This document shows positions 7,153 through 10,587 of a stretch of 10,587 nt of DNA, piece by piece; position 1 is the stretch's first letter; the number at the start of each line of letters is the position of its first letter. Below the pieces are notes generated by a model. It saw nothing but the letters and a program-made list of their open reading frames with translations. It was not told the origin of the DNA and made no database searches. Location of the stretch: contig DAOUPY010000024.1 in assembly GCA_030625925.1 (NCBI GenBank), positions 1 through 10,587 of the forward strand. The letters are read 5' to 3'. A program made the translations under genes and the position numbers. The DNA comes from Fusobacteriaceae bacterium. Lineage in GTDB: Bacteria > Fusobacteriota > Fusobacteriia > Fusobacteriales > Fusobacteriaceae.

Positions 7153-7347
7153 TCTATCCTCCCAATGTGCGATGCACAAATTTATAACTTTAAAAAATAT
7201 CATCTACTTTTACTTTCATTTACCATTACCTTTCCTATCTACCTTCTCTATGATCCTTTGTGTCGCTGTTTTTTCTATCAGTGAATAGGATATTCATTGG
7301 TAGCTAAGTTTTTTCGCGTCTATTTGTGCAATTCGTGACTAGTTTTT
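7153..7347. other. Spacer between TolC-like and MFP genes
   Basis: A 195-nt gap inside an otherwise compact operon. It holds most of a degenerate repeat copy (7323-7349), a 6-bp inverted repeat TGAATA/TATTCA around GGA (7282-7296), a 5-bp hairpin next to the MFP ribosome site (7166-7178) and no frame of useful size. No convincing promoter or terminator was seen, so read-through from the TetR promoter is the simplest view. Confidence 0.5.
7157..7163 (-). promoter_or_regulatory. Shine-Dalgarno site fixing the MFP start
   Basis: Minus-strand GGGAGGA lies 4 nt before the ATG at 7150-7152. A small inverted repeat (TGTGC-ATC-GCACA, 7166-7178) ends 2 nt before it and could hold the site open or partly mask it. 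Confidence 0.75.
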
Positions 7348-7349
7348 TT
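7323..7349. repeat. Degenerate intergenic repeat, copy 2 (at TolC-like stop)
   Basis: Contains AATTCGTGACTAG and then seven T; it matches 2937-2963 at 21 of 27 positions. Its T-run overlaps the stop codon (7348-7350) of the TolC-like gene by two bases. CTTTGTGT lies about 65 nt to its left and CTCTGTGT about 35 nt left of copy 1, so the repeated unit may be longer with internal length changes. Confidence 0.45.
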
Positions 7350-8613
7350 ATTTTAAATCTTCTAAATATTTTTCATATGCATAGTAATAATCCAGCTTAG
7401 TTTTAATTAGAGATAATTTAGTATCGTTTAACTGGGTTTCATAGATTAAATAATCTGTTATAGATATAATACCTTCATTATATTTTCTTTTTTGCAGATC
7501 GTAGTTCTCTTGTGAAGCCTCTAATTCCGCTGTCCTAGTCTCTGAAATTCCATTTAATTTAACCAGATCAATATAGTTAGTTCTTATGTTTACTTCTAAA
7601 TCATCCAAAGTTTTTCTCTCTGTATTCCCAGCTTTTCTAGTCTCATTTTTACTTCTTGTATAGGCATCCCAGGATTTTCCAAAATCAAATAATCTCCAAT
7701 TTACCTCTACACCAGCAGTCCAATACCAATCGTCCATAGAATCACTCAAGTGCCGGTCTTCAGCGCTGTAAGCCAATCTCGCATTTATTTGTGGTAATAA
7801 GTCTGCCCTAGATATTTTTTCCTGTTCCTCGACTATATCAGTATTTAACTGAGATATTCGACTATCTTTATTATTTAAAAGAGCATAGCTTATATCCGAA
7901 TTTACATCTATCAGATCCAGATCATATTTTTGAAACTCTAGCTCCTCTAAATTTACATCTTGATCAATTGGCACCCCAATAATATTTTTAAACTCAATCA
8001 TATATATTGCACCTTGATTCTGTGCTTCTACCAGGTCTGCATCTGTCGATATAACCTTGGTCTTCAGCGGAAGATAATCTGATTTTGAGATAATATTTAA
8101 CTGATATTTTCTCTCCGCCTGATCAAAGGCAACTTTAACTTCCATCAGTGACGTTTCATATACCTTGATAACCTCTGCTTGAGCTAATACTTTTAGGTAC
8201 GCATCTATAACTCCTAATTTCAACTGACTCTTACTTTTAGCCAATTGATACCCCATCAGCTCTTGAGATATCTTAGCAATTTCAATTCCTGCAATTACTG
8301 TTCCACCGTTATAGATCGGCTGGGTAATTCCCAGTTCATGATTCAACCTTTGGTCACTCTTTGGCCCATCTATCATACTCATTTCATTTTCATCCCCTGT
8401 AGCAGTATATCCACCTCTATAATCCAGTGCAGGAGCAGCCGATTTATACCCTTCCTTCACTTGTAAATCAATATTTTCCTTATCAATCAATACATTTTGA
8501 TACTCATAGTTATTTTCATAAGCTGCCTTTAACGATTCATTTAAAGTCATCTTTTCCGCTCCCCATAGGGAAGATGCCATTAATATTAACATCAAACTTA
8601 TTATTCTCTTCAT
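7348..8613 (-). CDS. TolC-like outer-membrane efflux channel (OEP family)
   Basis: A 421-residue outer-membrane factor that would form the trimeric exit duct for the RND pump. Signal peptide MKRIISLMLILMASSLWGA, likely cleaved after Ala19. Two tandem OEP repeats are visible: about 22-212 and about 240-418. Each has the hallmark segment at the turn between strand and helix (QPIYNGG at 98-104; RLFDFGKSW at 307-315) and long Lys/Glu/Gln-rich coiled-coil helices. The end of the second repeat (KYNEGIISITDYLIYETQLN, 377-396) is the family's characteristic equatorial segment. Length matches ordinary TolC-like proteins. The ATG has GAGAGGA about 5 nt upstream. It starts 27 nt after the TetR stop, so both sit on one transcript from the promoter at 9268-9296. 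The partner adaptor and pump follow immediately. Confidence 0.95.
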   Translation of the reverse strand: MKRIISLMLILMASSLWGAEKMTLNESLKAAYENNYEYQNVLIDKENIDLQVKEGYKSAAPALDYRGGYTATGDENEMSMIDGPKSDQRLNHELGITQPIYNGGTVIAGIEIAKISQELMGYQLAKSKSQLKLGVIDAYLKVLAQAEVIKVYETSLMEVKVAFDQAERKYQLNIISKSDYLPLKTKVISTDADLVEAQNQGAIYMIEFKNIIGVPIDQDVNLEELEFQKYDLDLIDVNSDISYALLNNKDSRISQLNTDIVEEQEKISRADLLPQINARLAYSAEDRHLSDSMDDWYWTAGVEVNWRLFDFGKSWDAYTRSKNETRKAGNTERKTLDDLEVNIRTNYIDLVKLNGISETRTAELEASQENYDLQKRKYNEGIISITDYLIYETQLNDTKLSLIKTKLDYYYAYEKYLEDLK

Positions 8614-8640
8614 CTTTTCCTCTCCTCTTCATTAAAATAG

Positions 8641-9222
8641 TTAATCTTCATCACTTAGCTCTATACTCTTACAAAATCTTTCAAAGGGTTCATTGGATTT
8701 TTTTTCATCAAAAGGTTCCTTAGTTATATGAAAATATTTTCCTGTAAATATACAGGCTCCCATAAAATTAAGTATCAACATCAATTCATCTATATTTTTC
8801 ATTTCTTTTTTATTTATAATTTCCCTAAAAATATCCAGTAAAAATTTATATTTTTTTTGCATCTCTGCTTTGGTCTCTTCACTTATAAAATTAGAATTGC
8901 TGAAATAATTTATAAATTTCCTTTCTTCTGGGTTTTCAATCTCCCAAACAATTAAGTTATTCCAAATTTTCTTTAATTTCATTTTAGATGTTTTAGCGGC
9001 CTCTAAGTCCTTTAAAATAATTTCTTTCTGTTCCAGTTTTATCTCTATGAATATTTCATTGATCAAAATATCCTTAGTTTTAAAATAGTTAAATAAGGTT
9101 CCTGTAGCTATCCCAGATTCCTTCGCTATCAAACTTGTAGGTGTTCCATGAAATCCCCTTTCTACAAAAAGCTTTATCGCTACTTCTATTATTTTTTTTC
9201 TTTTTTTCTTTTTATTGTCCAT
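8641..9222 (-). CDS. TetR/AcrR-family repressor, probable autoregulator of the efflux operon
   Basis: A 193-residue DNA-binding protein. The N-terminal TetR domain is clear: KKIIEVAIKLFVERGFHGTP (10-28), then the helix-turn-helix SLIAKESGIATGTLFNYF (30-47) with the typical GTLFNYFKTKD ending. Residues about 55-193 form the all-helical ligand/dimer domain, which is too variable to predict a ligand. The first ten residues are almost all Lys/Arg, encoded by long A-runs that could be slippery, though no frameshift is seen. An AGGAGGA site (9227-9233) lies 4 nt before the ATG. It is the first gene of the cluster, 27 nt before the TolC-like gene; a palindrome covers its own transcription start. Repression of the whole cluster, relieved by an exported compound, is the usual AcrR/TtgR-type logic and is inferred here. 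Confidence 0.92.
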   Translation of the reverse strand: MDNKKKKRKKIIEVAIKLFVERGFHGTPTSLIAKESGIATGTLFNYFKTKDILINEIFIEIKLEQKEIILKDLEAAKTSKMKLKKIWNNLIVWEIENPEERKFINYFSNSNFISEETKAEMQKKYKFLLDIFREIINKKEMKNIDELMLILNFMGACIFTGKYFHITKEPFDEKKSNEPFERFCKSIELSDED

Positions 9223-9240
9223 TATATCCTCCTAAAATAA

Positions 9241-9262
9241 AAAATGACTGACTAGTCATTTT
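9241..9262. promoter_or_regulatory. Probable TetR operator
   Basis: A 22-nt inverted repeat with perfect 9-nt arms (AAAATGACT and AGTCATTTT) around GACT; the core TGACTAGTCA is also a perfect 10-bp palindrome. This is the TGAC-type half-site common among TetR-family operators. It begins 5 nt downstream of the -10 element, covering the expected transcription start, so binding would block initiation. Confidence 0.8.
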
Positions 9263-9267
9263 AAAAC

Positions 9268-9296
9268 AGTATATAATTTTAAAGTTATAAAGTCAA
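9268..9296 (-). promoter_or_regulatory. Promoter of the tetR-tolC-MFP-RND operon
   Basis: On the minus strand, -35 TTGACT (9291-9296) and -10 TATACT (9268-9273) are separated by exactly 17 nt. Initiation would fall at about 9261, inside the palindrome at 9241-9262, leaving a leader of about 40 nt with the AGGAGGA site of the TetR gene. Confidence 0.8.
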
Positions 9297-9453
9297 CCTT
9301 TTTTTTTACATTAAAAAAACAAAAAATCCTTTATATAAAATCAAAAAAAAAAAGACTTAAATCAAATTTCATTGTGACTTAAACCCTTTTATTTTATTTA
9401 ATAATTACTAATTATAGCAGTCCCAGTATCTCGACTGATCTATTAAAATTTTA
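9297..9453. other. A/T-homopolymer-rich spacer after the HAD gene
   Basis: Downstream of the HAD stop on the minus strand the sequence is very AT-rich and includes an 11-T run (9343-9353) that could assist termination, but no good GC stem precedes it. GACTTAAA occurs twice, at 9354-9361 and 9376-9383, 22 nt apart. A weak CAGTC/GACTG inverted repeat lies at 9418-9437. No gene is visible. Confidence 0.4.
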
Positions 9454-10275
9454 TTACATATTTAGTATTTTACCAAATATAAATTTTTCAATCACTGTTT
9501 TTAGAGCATGATCGTCATGGGAAGTGGAAATAAACTTCGCCATATTTTTTACTTCTATTTTGGCATTTTCTACAGCTATCGGCATCCCTGCCACCTCTAA
9601 CATAGTCATATCATTGTAGGAGTCTCCTACACTTATAATCTCTTCCGGTTTTATATCCAATTTATGAGCTAATTTCAATAAGCTAGCCCCCTTATCTATC
9701 CCTTTTTTCATTACCTCCAAGAAAAATGGTTTGGATATCGCCAGACTATATTCTCCCTTTAGGAGTTCGTTTAATTTTTTTTCTACCTCTTTTAAATATT
9801 CTGGTTTTTCCAGCATGATACATTTTACTACCGGCTCACTTACAGTTGATTTAAAGCAGTCTACCTTTCTATAGGGCATCCCTGTCAAATCTACTTCTAC
9901 ATCTATATATTCACTTTCAGTTTCAGCAGTTATCTTCTCATCTACATAGGTAAGGAGATGAACATTATGCTCCTTGGATAGGTCATATATCTTGTGGGCA
10001 TCTTCTACAGTTAATTTTTCCTCCAGCCATATCTTATCTGTAGCACACTCAGTAATTATAGCCCCGTTATAACTCAGCATATAACTCCCGTATCTATCTA
10101 GTTCCAATTCTTTGGCAAACTCCTTCATGGCAAAGGTAGGCCTTCCTGAAGCTAAAACAAATTTGATTCCCATCTCTTGAGCTTTCATTATGGCTTTTTT
10201 ATTTTCTCTAGATATCTTTCCTTCACTGTTTAATAATGTATCATCCATATCTGTTACTATCATCTTATATTTCAT
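9454..10275 (-). CDS. Cof-type HAD-IIB phosphatase
   Basis: A 273-residue cytoplasmic Mg-dependent phosphatase of the Cof/YbiV type, the usual length for the family. All four HAD motifs are present: motif I VTDMDDT with nucleophile Asp9 and Asp11; motif II ASGRP with Ser43; motif III Lys195 (KGIDKG); motif IV VGDSYND with Asp218 and Asp222. The C2 cap lies between about residues 85 and 190. Members dephosphorylate sugar phosphates, FMN, PLP and similar metabolites; the physiological substrate cannot be assigned from sequence. The ATG is preceded by GGGAG about 9 nt upstream. Neighbours give no metabolic context: the next gene downstream is the TetR-led efflux operon with its own promoter 158 nt later, so this is probably a separate unit. 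Confidence 0.93.
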   Translation of the reverse strand: MKYKMIVTDMDDTLLNSEGKISRENKKAIMKAQEMGIKFVLASGRPTFAMKEFAKELELDRYGSYMLSYNGAIITECATDKIWLEEKLTVEDAHKIYDLSKEHNVHLLTYVDEKITAETESEYIDVEVDLTGMPYRKVDCFKSTVSEPVVKCIMLEKPEYLKEVEKKLNELLKGEYSLAISKPFFLEVMKKGIDKGASLLKLAHKLDIKPEEIISVGDSYNDMTMLEVAGMPIAVENAKIEVKNMAKFISTSHDDHALKTVIEKFIFGKILNM

Positions 10276-10321
10276 ATTATTTATCTCCCTATGTCAGATT
10301 TTTATTTCAAATATATAATAT

Positions 10322-10376
10322 CATAAAAATTGAAGACCCTCTTCCTTTTTATGGTTTCTCCCTCGTAGGGAGAAAC
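10322..10376 (-). terminator. Two adjacent hairpins, possible weak terminator of the right-edge gene
   Basis: A 10-bp stem (GTTTCTCCCT/AGGGAGAAAC, 10354-10376) lies next to a longer imperfect one (10322-10353: 8-bp CATAAAAA/TTTTTATG, small internal loop, 5-bp GAAGA/TCTTC). On the minus strand the inner GAAGA-GGG-TCTTC hairpin is followed by AATTTTT, which is terminator-like but weak. The structures lie 42 nt after the stop of the right-edge gene and 46 nt before the HAD start. Confidence 0.4.
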
Positions 10377-10418
10377 TGAAGTAAAAAATAAAAGAGAAAT
10401 ACGAATAAAATATAAACA

Positions 10419-10587
10419 CTAATTATTTAATCTTTTCACGACATTACAATGTTTTTTTATCATTTTAGAAAATAATTCAAACATTTGATTTTTATCTTTT
10501 TCATATATGTTATCATAATCGACATAATCTATAAACCTTAGATAACTCAATAAATTATAGTGACTTTTAGCTTTTCCAGTTTCTGGG
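10419..10587 (-). CDS. C-terminal 55 codons of an unrecognised gene
   Basis: An open minus-strand frame enters from the right edge and ends at TAG (10419-10421). The visible tail has 55 residues and ends KKHCNVVKRLNN. It contains an aromatic-rich segment (YNLLSYLRFIDYVDYDNIYE) and a Lys-rich end, and looks like a real cytoplasmic helical tail: the frame is open for its full visible length, while the other two minus-strand frames hit stops within about 15 codons of the edge. I do not recognise a family, and too little is visible to name a function. Confidence 0.55.
   Translation of the reverse strand, partial: PETGKAKSHYNLLSYLRFIDYVDYDNIYEKDKNQMFELFSKMIKKHCNVVKRLNN

Noticed and set aside
7153..7203. 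17-codon N-terminal extension of the MFP
   Set aside because: It would place a charged segment before the lipoprotein signal and includes the GGGAGGA ribosome site; the start at 7152 is better supported.
9343..9353. 11-T run as intrinsic terminator of the HAD gene
   Set aside because: No GC-rich stem immediately precedes it on the minus strand; kept only as a possible aid to termination.
1..10587. CRISPR, tRNA, rRNA, transposase or phage genes
   Set aside because: No regular repeat-spacer pattern, no cloverleaf or rRNA-like segment and no transposase-like protein was seen on either strand.

Overview
The window is AT-rich bacterial DNA from a Gram-negative organism: it has a TolC-type outer-membrane channel, a periplasmic lipoprotein adaptor and an RND pump. 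Base composition, gene style and protein flavour suggest Fusobacteriota (Psychrilyobacter/Ilyobacter/Propionigenium-like). That is an inference from the sequence only. Every convincing gene is on the minus strand, so transcription runs from high to low coordinates. I see no tRNA, rRNA, CRISPR array or insertion sequence.

Reading in transcription order: (1) 10587-10419 is the last 55 codons of a gene cut by the window edge, which I do not recognise. It is followed by a structured spacer (10322-10376). (2) 10275-9454 is a Cof-type HAD phosphatase. (3) 9222-2292 is a drug/solute-efflux cluster: TetR repressor, TolC-like channel, lipoprotein membrane-fusion protein (MFP), RND permease, then a 104-residue PII-like protein resembling the PG0541 family of transporter-associated proteins. 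A consensus promoter (9268-9296) and a palindrome covering the expected transcription start (9241-9262) point to autoregulation by the TetR protein. A terminator-like hairpin follows the last gene (2251-2285). (4) 2047-659 is an NtrC-type AAA+ regulator with its own promoter (2087-2115), and 27 nt after it begins a membrane-anchored SurA/PpiD-like chaperone (631 to beyond the left edge).

Together, TolC, MFP and RND would form one envelope-spanning export machine. TetR would sense a ligand and relieve repression, and the small PII-like protein may tune the pump. The regulator/chaperone pair may be a separate envelope-quality unit.

The most unusual points are: the regulator has lost half of the sigma-54-contacting GAFTGA motif and several receiver residues; the RND permease lacks two classical proton-relay residues; a strong terminator-like hairpin faces the wrong way inside the efflux cluster; and a degenerate intergenic repeat sits after both the TolC and the RND genes. 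Three genes start further downstream than their longest open frames suggest, based on Shine-Dalgarno sites. I did not find a clearly novel multi-gene system.
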